Positions 24,484 to 34,333 of a stretch of DNA of 64,000 bases are shown in pieces. The DNA comes from CAXPZW01 sp049594615 (lineage in GTDB: Bacteria; Bacteroidota; Bacteroidia; Flavobacteriales_D; Sanyastnellaceae). Where the stretch lies: positions 88,274 to 152,273 of the forward strand of contig JBMYJR010000001.1 in the NCBI GenBank assembly GCA_049594615.1, read 5' to 3'. The notes under the pieces were generated by a model, which worked only from the letters and a program-made list of their open reading frames with translations, ran no database searches and was not told where the DNA came from. The position numbers and the translations under genes were made by a program. Numbering within the stretch: position 1 is the stretch's first letter; every line of letters begins with the position of its first letter.

Positions 24484-26919
24484 ATGGCAACCACTCCTGA
24501 CACCCCACTTACCGGATACGATTGGTTTGAAGCCCGCGGCTGGAGGGCCCACCCGTTCCAACAGGAGGCGTGGCGTCACTACGCCAATGGGGCTGACGGA
24601 TTGGTCAACGCCCCAACAGGAAGCGGAAAAACGTACAGCTTGATGGTGCCTGCATTGCTGGATTTGGTCAATGACGGGAGGTCACCCAAGGGCTTGCAGG
24701 TGATTTGGATCACACCCATTCGGGCGTTGACCAAAGAAATTTTCATCGCCGCCGATCGGATGATCACCGAGCTCGACTTGGACCTGACCGTGGGCATCCG
24801 CACGGGCGATACGCCTTCATCGGAAAAAACCAAGCAGACCAAAAAGTGGCCGCACCTGCTGATCACCACTCCTGAGAGTTTGCACATCATCTTGGCCCGC
24901 AGGAGTGCCATCAAGGATTTACAAACCGTGCGTGCAGTAGTGGTGGACGAATGGCACGAGCTGATTGGCTCCAAACGTGGAGTACTGATGGAGCTGGCCC
25001 TGAGCCGCATGAAAACCTGGTGTAAGCACTTGCGCATTTGGGGCATCTCGGCCACCATCGGGAACTTGGACGAAGCACGAGAGGTACTCTTGGGCAAAGA
25101 CCGGCAAGGCAAAGGCGTGGTCATACGCAGCGGCATTCAAAAACAATTGACAGTCCGCTCCATCCTCCCGGAGAAAATCGAAACCATGCCCTGGCACGGG
25201 CACATCGGCATCGTGCTGATGGACCAGGTGGTGGAGCTCATTGCCAAGCACCAGTCCACACTCATCTTCACCAACACCCGGGGTCAATGCGAAATCTGGT
25301 ACCACCGCATCATCCACGAACACCCTGAGTTGTCGGGACTCATTGCACTGCATCACGGTTCCATGGCCAAGGAGCAACGCTACTTTGTGGAGGACGCCTT
25401 GTACGACGGCCGGCTCAAGGCCGTGATCTGCACTTCGAGCCTGGACTTGGGCGTAGACTTCCGACCTGTGGATGCCATCGTGCAAGTAGGCGGACCCAAA
25501 GGCATTGCCCGATTTGTGCAACGCGCAGGACGCAGCGGCCACCGTCCGGGCGCAGAAAGCAAGATTTACTTTTTGCCCACCAACTCCCTCGAGCTCATCG
25601 AGGCGGCCGCAATGCGTACCGCCATCAAGGAGCAATACATGGAGTCCCGCGATCCGTACTTCCGCACTTTTGACGTGTTGGTGCAATACCTCACTACCTT
25701 GGCCGTGGGCGCCGGATTCCGCCCCGAAGAAATCCTGCCCGAAATCCGAAACACCTTCTGCTTGGCCGAAATGAGCGACGAAGAATGGCACTGGTGCCTT
25801 TCGTTTGTGTCCAGCGGAGGACAGTCCTTGGCCAGCTACCCGGAATTCCACAAAACCGAAATCGAGGAGGGCCTGTTCCGGGTGACCAACCGGCGCATTG
25901 CCCGTCGTCACCGCATGAGCATCGGTACCATTGTGGGCGACATCAATCTGACGGTCAAGTATAAAAACGGCAAGCGGATTGGGTCCATCGAGGAGAGCTT
26001 CCTTTCGCGCATGCGCCCGGGTGATTCTTTTTGGTTTGCCGGACGCAGTCTGGAACTCATCCGCATCCGCGAAACCGTGGCCGAGGTCAAGGATACCAAG
26101 CGCAAAACCGCCAAAATACCAGCCTGGACCGGGGGGCGCTTGTCGTTCACGAGTAACATGTCAGCCATGCTTCGCAAGAAGTTGGAGGAGGCTGTAGAGG
26201 GCCGCACCCAAGACGTGGAGATGATCAAACTCAAGCCGCTCTTGGACTTGCAAATGGAGCGCTCTCACTTGCCGGCTTCAGGTGAGTTGTTGGTGGAACA
26301 GTTCCACACCGAGGAAGGGCACCACACCGTCTTTTTCCCCTTTGAAGGGCGATTGGTGCACGAAGGCATGGCCAGTGTGGCGGCCTACCGCATTGCTCAG
26401 GAAGTGCCCATCACCTTTTCCCTGGCTTACAACGACTACGGGTTTGAGCTGCTGAGTCCCACGCCCTTGGAGCTGGACCAGGACCGCATCCGCCGTGCCC
26501 TCAGCATTGAGCACCTCACCCGCGACTTACAAGCCGGCATCAACGCCACCGAAATGGCCAACCGCAAATTCCGGGACATCGCCGTCATTTCGGGGTTGGT
26601 GTTTCAAGGCTTTCCTGGAGAGCCCGTGCGGGAGCGACACCTGCAAGGCCACAGTCAGCTGTTCTTCAAAGTGTTTGAGGATCACGAACCGACCAATTTG
26701 CTGCTGCGTCAGGCCTACGATGAGGTGATCGAACACCAATTGGAGATGTCGCGATTTCGCGGATGCTTGGAGCGCATTGCGGCCCAACGGTTGGTGCTTA
26801 CCCGCCCGCCCAAACCCACCCCGTTTGCCTTTCCCATCATGGCCGACCGCCTGCGCGAAAAGATCACCTCGGAATCGGTGGAGGACCGATTGAAGCGCCT
26901 GGCTCTTGAATACCAGTAA
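24484..26919 (+). CDS. Ligase-associated DNA DEXH-box helicase (Lhr-like)
   Basis: 811 aa. SF2 helicase motifs are in order: NAPTGSGKTYSLMVPAL (motif I), TTPESLHIIL, VVVDEWHELIGS (DEWH, motif II), GISATIGN (motif III), TSSLDLGVDF (motif V) and QRAGRSGHRPG (motif VI). The length and DEWH box match the Lhr-like ligase-associated family (TIGR04121-type) usually encoded with a beta-CASP-like exonuclease, an ATP-dependent DNA ligase and a phosphoesterase. Those partners are not next to it here. A role in DNA repair is inferred from the family. The start is ATG 24484. Confidence 0.92.
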   Translation: MATTPDTPLTGYDWFEARGWRAHPFQQEAWRHYANGADGLVNAPTGSGKTYSLMVPALLDLVNDGRSPKGLQVIWITPIRALTKEIFIAADRMITELDLDLTVGIRTGDTPSSEKTKQTKKWPHLLITTPESLHIILARRSAIKDLQTVRAVVVDEWHELIGSKRGVLMELALSRMKTWCKHLRIWGISATIGNLDEAREVLLGKDRQGKGVVIRSGIQKQLTVRSILPEKIETMPWHGHIGIVLMDQVVELIAKHQSTLIFTNTRGQCEIWYHRIIHEHPELSGLIALHHGSMAKEQRYFVEDALYDGRLKAVICTSSLDLGVDFRPVDAIVQVGGPKGIARFVQRAGRSGHRPGAESKIYFLPTNSLELIEAAAMRTAIKEQYMESRDPYFRTFDVLVQYLTTLAVGAGFRPEEILPEIRNTFCLAEMSDEEWHWCLSFVSSGGQSLASYPEFHKTEIEEGLFRVTNRRIARRHRMSIGTIVGDINLTVKYKNGKRIGSIEESFLSRMRPGDSFWFAGRSLELIRIRETVAEVKDTKRKTAKIPAWTGGRLSFTSNMSAMLRKKLEEAVEGRTQDVEMIKLKPLLDLQMERSHLPASGELLVEQFHTEEGHHTVFFPFEGRLVHEGMASVAAYRIAQEVPITFSLAYNDYGFELLSPTPLELDQDRIRRALSIEHLTRDLQAGINATEMANRKFRDIAVISGLVFQGFPGEPVRERHLQGHSQLFFKVFEDHEPTNLLLRQAYDEVIEHQLEMSRFRGCLERIAAQRLVLTRPPKPTPFAFPIMADRLREKITSESVEDRLKRLALEYQ

Positions 26920-26982
26920 TCGTGACCGGCATTTTTTGCGGTTTTTTGGTGCTTTGTCGCCCGGCGAGCTTGGGGAGAATCC

Positions 26983-26990
26983 TACATTTG
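26983..26990 (+). promoter_or_regulatory. -7 element for the TonB receptor gene
   Basis: TACATTTG matches TAnnTTTG exactly, 34 nt before ATG 27025. The closest TTTG (26953-26956) is 26 nt upstream, longer than the usual spacing, so a -33 box is uncertain. Confidence 0.5.
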
Positions 26991-27024
26991 CCATCGGCCG
27001 GTTTAGGCCCAACCGAAACCTTGC

Positions 27025-29364
27025 ATGGGAAAGACTTTTGACCTCCTCAAATCGGCACTCACCTTGGTGCTGATGCTCGTGGCTTTTATGACCACTGCGC
27101 AAACCGCTGGCAAAGAAGGCACGTTGCGCGGCTTCATCACTGACGCCAATTCCAAAGAACCGGTCCTGTTTGCTGCTGTGTACCTCGAGGGGACCAACTT
27201 CAGCACCCAGACCGACGTCAATGGGTACTACTCCATCACCAAGATTCCCCACGGCACCTACACCGTAGTGATTTCAAGTGTAGAAACCGAGGAGCTGCGC
27301 AGGGAAGTCGTCATTGAGCGTTCCTTGACTTCACGCAATTTCGAGGTTGCCAGTAAAACCTACCAAGTGGGTACCGCTGAGGTGAGCACCTCCGGGGGTG
27401 AGCAAAAGAACCAGGTCCGCATCTCAGTCGAAAGCATCCAGCCGCAGGACATCAAAAAGATCCCATCGTTCGGAGGTACGCCTGACTTGGTGCAGGTACT
27501 GCAAGTGCTTCCGGGTTTCGTATCCACCGGAGACCAAGGTGGCCAGCTTTACATTCGCGGCGGTTCTCCGGTGCAAAACAAGGTGTTGTTGGACGGCATG
27601 ATCGTGTACAACCCGTTCCACTCGATTGGTTTGTTCTCGGTGTTTGACACCGACATCATCCGCAACGCAGACATCTACACCGGCGGTTTCAACGCCGAGT
27701 ATGGCGGGCGCATCAGCTCGGTGATGGACATCACCACCCGCAACGGAAGCAAAACCAAGTTTGGAGGTGCCGCGGGCATCAGTCCGTTTGGTGCTCGACT
27801 GCTTTTGGAGGGCCCACTGCGCAAAGCCAAGGAGGGCAAAGGCTCCATCTCGTACCTGTTCTCAGGCAAGCAGTCTTACTTGGATCAGACCTCTAAACTC
27901 CTCTACAACTATGTGGACGACGAGGGCTTGCCTTTCCAATACCAAGACATCTACGGCAAGGTTTCGTTTGCCGGTCCTTCGGGCTCGAGCTTCAACGTGT
28001 TCGGATTCAATTTCTCGGACCAGGTGAACTACCAAGCCGTTTCTGACCTCAACTGGAACAACGCAGGGGGGGGATTCAACTTTGTGGTGGTGCCTTCGGG
28101 ATCGCCGGTGTTGATCGACGGTAACTTCTCGGTATCGGATTACCGCGTACAGTTGATAGAAGAAGGTCTGCCCGAACGCTTTAGCCAAATTAATGGCTTC
28201 AACTTCGGCTTGAACTTCAAGTACCTGTTGGGTGAGAGCGAATTCAAGTACGGCATCCAAGCTGTAGGTCGCCGCACCGATTTCCAAACCTTCAACGCCC
28301 TCGGTGTGAAGGTGGAGCAAATCGAGAACACCACCGAGATGGGCATCTACATGCGCTACAAGTACCAGAAGGGCAACTTGATCATCGAGCCTTCGTTCCG
28401 CGCGCATTACTACGCTTCGTTGGCCAAGCTATCTCCCGAGCCTCGCTTGGGGATCAAGTACAAGGTCAACGAGATTTTCCGTCTTAAGGCAGCCGCCGGT
28501 ATCTACACCCAAAACCTGATCGCTGCCAACTCTGACCGCGACGTGGTCAACCTGTTTTACGGCTTCCTCGCCGGCCCCGAAAACCTCCAAGACGAATTCC
28601 TCGAATCCGACGGCTCCATCCGTGAAATTGAGGACCCGCTCCAACGCGCACAGCACGTGATCGCCGGTTTTGAGTACGACCTCACCGAGCGCCTCAACCT
28701 GAACGTAGAAGGGTACTACAAACGCTTCTCGCAGTTGACCAACACCAATCGCAATAAGCTCTTCGCCGACAACATTGACAACCAAGATATTCCCGAGACG
28801 CTCCGCAAGGATTTCATCGTGGAGAGCGGCTTCGCCCAAGGGGTGGACGTGGTGCTCAAGTACGAGACCAAAAAGACCTACTTGTGGTTTGTGTACTCCT
28901 TGGGTAACGTAGACCGTTGGGACAGCTTTCAGTGGTACGACCCAGTGTTTGACCGCCGCCACAACGTGAACTTTGTCGCCTCACAGGCTTTTGGTCAGGA
29001 CGGCGAATGGGAACTCAACGCCCGCTGGAACCTCGGTTCGGGCCTGCCGTTTACCCAGACCCAAGGCTTTTACCAACCGGTGGAAGTTGACGGTGGTGTG
29101 GGCTCCAACCCACTGACAGACAACCCCGGCGACTTGGCCATCAATTATGCCGGACTCAACGAAGGCCGCTTGCCGGTGTATCACCGTATGGATTTGAGCG
29201 TGCGCCGCACCTTCACCTTCAGCGAGGACAGCGCACTTGAAATCACCGCCGGTGTGACCAACATTTACAGCCGCGAAAACGTGTTCTACGTGAACCGTGT
29301 GACCAATGAGGTGGTGAACCAGCTGCCCATCCTGCCGAGCATCGGCCTGGACTTCAACTTCTAA
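27025..29364 (+). CDS. TonB-dependent receptor with carboxypeptidase-like regulatory domain
   Basis: 779 aa. A signal peptide is followed by the CarboxypepD_reg-like beta-sandwich (GTLRGFITDANSKEPVLFAAVYLEGT to YYSITKIPHGTY, about 30-105), a plug domain (IKKIPSFGGTPDLVQVLQVLPGFVSTGDQGGQLYIRGGSPVQNKVLLDG region) and a beta-barrel ending in FNF. It imports a ligand across the outer membrane using TonB energy. There is no SusD gene beside it, so it is not a classical polysaccharide-utilisation pair. The ligand is unknown. It is convergent with recN, 18 nt apart. Confidence 0.92.
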   Translation: MGKTFDLLKSALTLVLMLVAFMTTAQTAGKEGTLRGFITDANSKEPVLFAAVYLEGTNFSTQTDVNGYYSITKIPHGTYTVVISSVETEELRREVVIERSLTSRNFEVASKTYQVGTAEVSTSGGEQKNQVRISVESIQPQDIKKIPSFGGTPDLVQVLQVLPGFVSTGDQGGQLYIRGGSPVQNKVLLDGMIVYNPFHSIGLFSVFDTDIIRNADIYTGGFNAEYGGRISSVMDITTRNGSKTKFGGAAGISPFGARLLLEGPLRKAKEGKGSISYLFSGKQSYLDQTSKLLYNYVDDEGLPFQYQDIYGKVSFAGPSGSSFNVFGFNFSDQVNYQAVSDLNWNNAGGGFNFVVVPSGSPVLIDGNFSVSDYRVQLIEEGLPERFSQINGFNFGLNFKYLLGESEFKYGIQAVGRRTDFQTFNALGVKVEQIENTTEMGIYMRYKYQKGNLIIEPSFRAHYYASLAKLSPEPRLGIKYKVNEIFRLKAAAGIYTQNLIAANSDRDVVNLFYGFLAGPENLQDEFLESDGSIREIEDPLQRAQHVIAGFEYDLTERLNLNVEGYYKRFSQLTNTNRNKLFADNIDNQDIPETLRKDFIVESGFAQGVDVVLKYETKKTYLWFVYSLGNVDRWDSFQWYDPVFDRRHNVNFVASQAFGQDGEWELNARWNLGSGLPFTQTQGFYQPVEVDGGVGSNPLTDNPGDLAINYAGLNEGRLPVYHRMDLSVRRTFTFSEDSALEITAGVTNIYSRENVFYVNRVTNEVVNQLPILPSIGLDFNF

Positions 29365-29382
29365 AAAAACCGGGAGTCTGAT

Positions 29383-31035
29383 TTAGGATTCCAGCAACTC
29401 ACGGGCCGAGGCGCGCGCCGCTTCGGTCACGTTGGAGCCTGCGATCATCTCTGCAATTTCCTGCACACGAGACTCGGCGTCCAGCACCTGCAATCCGGTG
29501 CGCGTGGACTGCCCATCGGTGGTTTTAAACACCTTGTATTGGCTCGCAGCCAATCCGGCAATTGAGGGCTGGTGTGTGATGACCACCAGCTGCGAGTGTG
29601 CGCTCAATGCGCGCAAGACCAAACCCATTTTTCGGGCCATCTCTCCACTGATGCCCGTGTCGATTTCGTCAAAAATCAAACAGGGCAAGTTGCGGCGTTT
29701 GGCCAAGGCGGCCTTGAGTGCCAGCATCACCCGAGACATTTCTCCGCCGGAGGCCACCTTGGTCAGGGGCAGGGCAGGGGAACCTGGGTTGGCAGTAAAG
29801 GTGAACGTGGCGCGGTCGCGGCCAGAAGGACCACAGTCGTCCATACGTTGAAGGTCTACGTCCAACACGGCGCGTTCCAAGCCCAGTGCGTCAAGCATAC
29901 TGCGCAGATCGGCCACCACGGTGGGTACGGCGCCGGTACGGCTGGTGCTCAGTGCTTCTGCGCGTGACAACAGGGATTCCAGCGCTTCTGATTCGGCAGC
30001 GGCAAGCGCTTCGAGTTGGCTGTCACTTTGGGCGGTTTGTCCCAAGGCGTTGCGCAGCTCATCACGTTTGTCCACCAATGCTTGCACCGAATCTGCCAAG
30101 TGCTTTTGCTGCAGAGAGATCAAGGCGTTCAGGTGTTCGCGAGCGGTGAGCAGTGATTCGGGGTCGCTGTCGGTGTGCTGAGCGAGTCCCTCGGCGGTAG
30201 CGGCCAGGTCGTTGACCTCGATCACCACCGATTTGAGCCGGTCGGCAAGTTCCGAGAGCTCTGGGCTCACGTCGGCAATGCGGTCTGCCGCTTGCTGGGC
30301 CCCGGCCAACTGCGCTTCGGCAGCGGAATCACCGCCTTGCAAATGACCACATACGGCCGAGAGCGCGTGACGAATTTCATCGGCACGTTCCATGCGGGCC
30401 ACGTCGGTTTCGAGGGCATCCAGATCCAAATCGTCCAGGGGCAGCGCCTCCAGTTCACGGAGTTGGAAGGCCATGTAATCGGCATCACGTTTCCATTGCT
30501 CCATCTGTTCGCGCAGGGCGAGGTGTGCGTCGCGGGCGGTTTGCCAGGTGTCGAACGCACTGGCATAGGCAGCCTTTTGTTCGGTATTGCCAGCCACAGC
30601 ATCGAGCACGCCGAGTTGAAAGGTGGCGTCGGCCAAAATGCTGTTGGCGTGTTGCGAGTGGATGTCCACCACGCGCGCGGCCAGCTCGCGAGTTACGTTG
30701 AGTGCAACAGGCGTGTCGTTGATGAACGAACGGGACTTGCCCGACGGCGTGATTTCACGGCGTACGATGCATTCTTCCCAATAATCCAGATCGTAAGCAT
30801 CAAAGAACGTGCGGTGTTCAGGGCCCATGCGTACCAAAAGTTCCACCACGCATTTACTCTCGTGGTGATGCAGGGCTTTGAGGTCGGCGCGTTGGCCGAG
30901 TGCCAGGCCAAGGGCGCCCAGCAAAATGGATTTTCCCGAGCCGGTTTCGCCAGTGATGGCGGTCATGCCCGGGTGCATGTCTACGTGAAGTTGGTCAATC
31001 AGGGCATAATTGCGGATCGACAGTGATTGGATCAT
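29383..31035 (-). CDS. recN: DNA repair ATPase RecN
   Basis: 550 aa, the usual length. It is an SMC-like ATPase acting in double-strand-break repair. Walker A ITGETGSGKSILLGAL is near residues 28-43; the central coiled coil is broken as in RecN; the signature SGGEMSRVMLALK and Walker B CLIFDEIDTGISG are intact. Its ATG shares one base with the stop of the upstream DUF4835/porD gene (TAATG), so it is translationally coupled. It is the last gene of the bamD operon, an arrangement common in Flavobacteriia. Confidence 0.96.
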   Translation of the reverse strand: MIQSLSIRNYALIDQLHVDMHPGMTAITGETGSGKSILLGALGLALGQRADLKALHHHESKCVVELLVRMGPEHRTFFDAYDLDYWEECIVRREITPSGKSRSFINDTPVALNVTRELAARVVDIHSQHANSILADATFQLGVLDAVAGNTEQKAAYASAFDTWQTARDAHLALREQMEQWKRDADYMAFQLRELEALPLDDLDLDALETDVARMERADEIRHALSAVCGHLQGGDSAAEAQLAGAQQAADRIADVSPELSELADRLKSVVIEVNDLAATAEGLAQHTDSDPESLLTAREHLNALISLQQKHLADSVQALVDKRDELRNALGQTAQSDSQLEALAAAESEALESLLSRAEALSTSRTGAVPTVVADLRSMLDALGLERAVLDVDLQRMDDCGPSGRDRATFTFTANPGSPALPLTKVASGGEMSRVMLALKAALAKRRNLPCLIFDEIDTGISGEMARKMGLVLRALSAHSQLVVITHQPSIAGLAASQYKVFKTTDGQSTRTGLQVLDAESRVQEIAEMIAGSNVTEAARASARELLES

Positions 31036-31937
31036 TACCCGACGAGTTTGTCGTATTTCGAAATATTACCCGGGTCGATCAGCTTGAGGATGTTGAACAC
31101 ACGCAACTTCTCTTCCTGCTCGGCTGGTCCGAAAAGGTTCACCAATTCATCGGCTTTTGCAAGGAAAAACAGCTGCATGTTGTAACTGGACGGTTTGATC
31201 TGGTGGATGGTACGCAGCGCCACGATCGCGTCCGAAATGTTTTGACGCGCGAGGGTGGGATCCTCGTAGGCCAAGTCCATGCCCTGTCGGTGGTATTCGT
31301 AGGCCGCCTTGCGCAGCGGCTTGAACGTTTGGCTCAGGATGTTCTCCACCAAGGCAAAGCGATTGCGCTGGTCGCCAGAAGCGGTCCAGCCGCCTTCGCC
31401 CGCGTTCTGGGCGTTGGCCACCACGGTTTGGGCCTTTAAAAAGAAGGGCGTGCCGCCTTCCAACTCAAAGGTGTCGTAGTCAAAAGCCAGCATCATGTAG
31501 GCGTAGTAACCCAGCAGGGAAGACAGGTTGTCGCGGTGCTGGTCCAGACCAAAGGTGATGAAGTTGTTGGGTGTAAAGAAGAACGCTACGTCCTGATCGT
31601 TGACAGTAAACACCGGGGTTTTGTAATCCGAGTGGTAAACCGGGCGGCTACTCTGGATTTGCAGGCTGCCACGGAAGCTGGTTTGTGTGGGCGCTTCAGA
31701 AATGGTGAGCTGGATGGAGCATTCGATGCGCTCGTCCACGTCAAAGGCGTCGTCGGTCCATTTGCGGGTGTTCATGAAGTCGGCCATCACTTCTTCGAGG
31801 GCCTGGAACACGTCGGCTTCTACGTTGGACACCTGCGGTGCAATCACCGAGACGTTGCAGTTGAATTCTTGGGCAAAAACGGCCGAGCCAAACAGGCCCA
31901 GCAAGCAGGCAACGAGCGTGCTTTTGAAAAGCGTCAT
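31035..31937 (-). CDS. porD: DUF4835 protein, type IX secretion component PorD
   Basis: 300 aa. A signal peptide (MTLFKSTLVACLLGLFGSAVFAQ) is followed by the DUF4835 domain (EFNCNVSVIAPQVS, FQALEEVMADFMNTRKW, FFFTPNNFITFGLDQHRDNLSSLLGYYAYMMLAFDYDTF region). Proteins of this family are annotated as PorD of the type IX secretion system; the exact role is not established. It lies in the conserved order bamD-rpoZ-coaBC-porD-recN, and its start overlaps coaBC by 4 nt. The many T9SS cargo proteins in this window agree with a working system. Confidence 0.88.
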   Translation of the reverse strand: MTLFKSTLVACLLGLFGSAVFAQEFNCNVSVIAPQVSNVEADVFQALEEVMADFMNTRKWTDDAFDVDERIECSIQLTISEAPTQTSFRGSLQIQSSRPVYHSDYKTPVFTVNDQDVAFFFTPNNFITFGLDQHRDNLSSLLGYYAYMMLAFDYDTFELEGGTPFFLKAQTVVANAQNAGEGGWTASGDQRNRFALVENILSQTFKPLRKAAYEYHRQGMDLAYEDPTLARQNISDAIVALRTIHQIKPSSYNMQLFFLAKADELVNLFGPAEQEEKLRVFNILKLIDPGNISKYDKLVG

Positions 31938-33142
31938 GCTGAAATGATTTCGGTAATGGCGGCGGCAATGTCGCGTGCGACGTCCGCCTTCGATTTCAAC
32001 TCAAAGCTACGCAATTTATTGCCCTTGAACAGCAGGGTAACCTTGTTGGTATCGGTGGCAAAACCAGCACCTGGATCGTTGAGTGAGTTCAGGACAATCA
32101 GGTCTAGATTTTTCCCCTCCAGCTTGCCCCGCGCGTGTTCCAGCTCGTTTTGGGTTTCGAGTGCAAAGCCTACCAGCACTTGGTTGTCGCGGCGTGTGCT
32201 TCCAAGGGTGGCCAGCACATCGGCGGTTTTTTCCAAGCGCACTTCCAATGCTTCGCCTGCTTTCTTGATTTTTTGGTCCGCTCGGTGGGCAGGTCGGTAG
32301 TCAGCCACGGCGGCTGCCATCACTGCAATGTCCACCTTTGAAAACAGAGCGGTGCAGGCCTCGAGCAATTCTTGGGCGCTCTCAATGCGGGTGAAGCTGG
32401 CCAAACCCTCGGGCTGGGGCAGGGAAGAGGGGCCGGAGACCAGGTGGACCTCGGCGCCCAGTGCAGCCAACGCAGTGGCCACAGCGTAGCCCATTTTTCC
32501 ACTGGAAAAGTTGCCGATGAAGCGCACAGGATCCAGCCGCTCGTAGGTGGGGCCAGCGCTCACGAGTGCTTGCTTTCCGAGTAGAGGTTGGTGGCCAGCA
32601 AAGAAGACATCCAAGGCATCCAAAATTTCTTCGGGTTCAGCCATGCGGCCTTTGCCGTGCAGGCCGGAGGCCAATTCGCCGGTGCCGGGTTCGATGATGT
32701 GGTTTCCAAATCCGGTAAGTTTCTCCAAGTTCTCGGTGGTGCTGCCGTGCAGGAACATGTCGCGGTCCATGGCTGGAGCCACAAAAACGGGGCACTTGGC
32801 ACTGAGGTAGCAGGCCATCAAAAAGTTGTCACACACCCCATTGACCATCTTGCCCAAGGTGTTGGCCGAGCAGGGGGCTACCACCATGGCGTCACCCCAG
32901 AGGCCCACTTCAACATGGTTGGTCCAAGTGCCGGCTTCTTTGCTTTGAGTAAAGTCGCTCTTGACCGGATTTTCACTCAAGGTGGCCAGGGTGAGCGGGG
33001 TGATGAAGTCTTGCGAGGAGGGTGTCATGATCACCTGTACCTCGGCCCCTGCCTTTTTGAGCAGTCGCACCAGCAGCGCGCTTTTGTAAGCGGCAATTGA
33101 GCCGGTGATGGCCACAACGATGTGTTTTCCTTTGAGGTGCAT
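31934..33142 (-). CDS. coaBC: Bifunctional phosphopantothenoylcysteine decarboxylase/synthetase
   Basis: 402 aa, normal for CoaBC (Dfp). The N-terminal flavin domain (KHIVVAITGSIAAYKSALLVRLLK; NHVEVGLWGDAMVVAPCSANTLGKMVNG) decarboxylates phosphopantothenoylcysteine, and the C-terminal half (VSAGPTYERLDPVRFIGNFSSGKMG; FALETQN) is the CTP-dependent ligase. Together they perform two steps of coenzyme A synthesis. A terminator-like hairpin sits just upstream, between it and rpoZ. Confidence 0.97.
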   Translation of the reverse strand: MHLKGKHIVVAITGSIAAYKSALLVRLLKKAGAEVQVIMTPSSQDFITPLTLATLSENPVKSDFTQSKEAGTWTNHVEVGLWGDAMVVAPCSANTLGKMVNGVCDNFLMACYLSAKCPVFVAPAMDRDMFLHGSTTENLEKLTGFGNHIIEPGTGELASGLHGKGRMAEPEEILDALDVFFAGHQPLLGKQALVSAGPTYERLDPVRFIGNFSSGKMGYAVATALAALGAEVHLVSGPSSLPQPEGLASFTRIESAQELLEACTALFSKVDIAVMAAAVADYRPAHRADQKIKKAGEALEVRLEKTADVLATLGSTRRDNQVLVGFALETQNELEHARGKLEGKNLDLIVLNSLNDPGAGFATDTNKVTLLFKGNKLRSFELKSKADVARDIAAAITEIISA

Positions 33143-33151
33143 GGGGCAAAA

Positions 33152-33175
33152 AAAAGATGGCCGCGGCCATCTTTT
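33152..33175 (-). terminator. Intra-operon terminator between rpoZ and coaBC
   Basis: A perfect stem AAAGATGGCC/GGCCATCTTT with a CG-centred turn is followed on the minus strand by seven T. It probably reduces transcription of coaBC-porD-recN relative to bamD-rpoZ. Confidence 0.7.
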
Positions 33176-33188
33176 GTTGGTGTGCGGC

Positions 33189-33536
33189 TTACTCTTCCGC
33201 TTTGGTATTTTCGATATCGGAGTCGGGATAACGGTAGTAGATGTTGTCCTCGTTCAACTCCTCGAGTGCAATCGAGTGGGGCTTGGGCAACCGCTCGTAG
33301 AACTTCGAAATTTCGATTTGCTCACGGTTTTCGAAGATCTCCTCCAGGTTGTCCTGGTGGGTGGCGAACTCCTTGAGTTTCGCGTGAAGCTCCTCCTTCA
33401 TGCCGCTGTTGATCTGGTTTGCACGGCGCGAGAGCAGTACTACGGCTTCGTAGATGTTGCCTTGCACGCGTCCGCGAATGTCCTTCACTGAACGGGTTAC
33501 GGTGGTCTTCTGGGCGTTGGTGTTCTTGTAATCCAT
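33189..33536 (-). CDS. rpoZ: RNA polymerase omega subunit
   Basis: 115 aa. The N-terminal region (TRSVKDIRGRVQGNIYEAVVLLSRRANQIN) has the omega signature, which clamps the C-terminus of the beta' subunit. The extended acidic tail is usual in Bacteroidota. It follows bamD by 5 nt and is followed by a terminator, so bamD and rpoZ form the front of the operon. Confidence 0.93.
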   Translation of the reverse strand: MDYKNTNAQKTTVTRSVKDIRGRVQGNIYEAVVLLSRRANQINSGMKEELHAKLKEFATHQDNLEEIFENREQIEISKFYERLPKPHSIALEELNEDNIYYRYPDSDIENTKAEE

Positions 33537-33541
33537 AGCGG

Positions 33542-34333
33542 CTATTTCATCGCGTCTAAGGCGCTTTGGGCGCGGTTATACCAGGCTTCTGCTTCCTTCA
33601 GACGCGCACTGTCCGGGAAATAAGCCACAAAATTAAAATAACTTTCGACAGCTTCGCCGTAGCGCGCGGCTTTCTTGTCTTCGATGCTGCGTTCTGCGTA
33701 AAGCGTGTTGGCCTCGATCAACAGCAGCATCACGTCCTCGCGGTATGGCGTTCCGGGGCTGCGGTCCAGCACCTCTTGCAGCGCCACACGCGCCGATTTG
33801 TACTTCTCGGTTTTTACGTACAGCGCAGCCACCTCGTATTGCTTGGTGTCCAGCTTGGCGTTGAGGGTTTCCACCATGGTGTTGCACGAGTCCTTCAGTA
33901 CCGCGTCTGGAAAGCGGTCCACAAATACTTGGAATTCACTGATGGCCAGGCGGGTGAGGTCCTGATCCAGCGAGTGCGGGGGGCTCAATTTGTACGAGCA
34001 CATCGCAGCCAAAAACAGGCTTTCTTCAGCGTAGGCGCTGGTGGGGTAGCTCTTGGTGAAGTTCTTGAAGTAGTAATTGGCCAAGTAAAAGTCACCAATG
34101 CAGTAGTGTACTTGGGCGTAGGTGAAGTAGATCTGCTCGGCTTCTTCCTTGCCACGGTACAGGCCAATGAGCTCTTCCAAAAGCGGCAGTGCCTTGTAGC
34201 ATTCACCTTCGTTGTAGTAACGCAGGGCGGCTTCCAGCTTTTCAGACTGGGTCCCGTCTTTGAGGATTTTGTTGTACTCGCTGCAGCTTGAAAGGGCTAC
34301 GGCCAGTACCAGAAACATCAGGAGTGTTCGCAT
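33542..34333 (-). CDS. bamD: Outer-membrane assembly lipoprotein BamD
   Basis: 263 aa from ATG 34333. A lipoprotein signal with lipobox LSSC is followed by TPR-type helical repeats (AALRYYNEGECYKALPLLEELI, YFTYAQVHYCIGDFYLANYYFKNFTKSYPTS region, YKSARVALQEVLDRSPGTPYRED region). BamD works with BamA to insert barrel proteins in the outer membrane. The start is set by the lipobox spacing; an upstream ATG adds a non-conserved leader. It heads the conserved operon ending with recN. Confidence 0.92.
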   Translation of the reverse strand: MRTLLMFLVLAVALSSCSEYNKILKDGTQSEKLEAALRYYNEGECYKALPLLEELIGLYRGKEEAEQIYFTYAQVHYCIGDFYLANYYFKNFTKSYPTSAYAEESLFLAAMCSYKLSPPHSLDQDLTRLAISEFQVFVDRFPDAVLKDSCNTMVETLNAKLDTKQYEVAALYVKTEKYKSARVALQEVLDRSPGTPYREDVMLLLIEANTLYAERSIEDKKAARYGEAVESYFNFVAYFPDSARLKEAEAWYNRAQSALDAMK

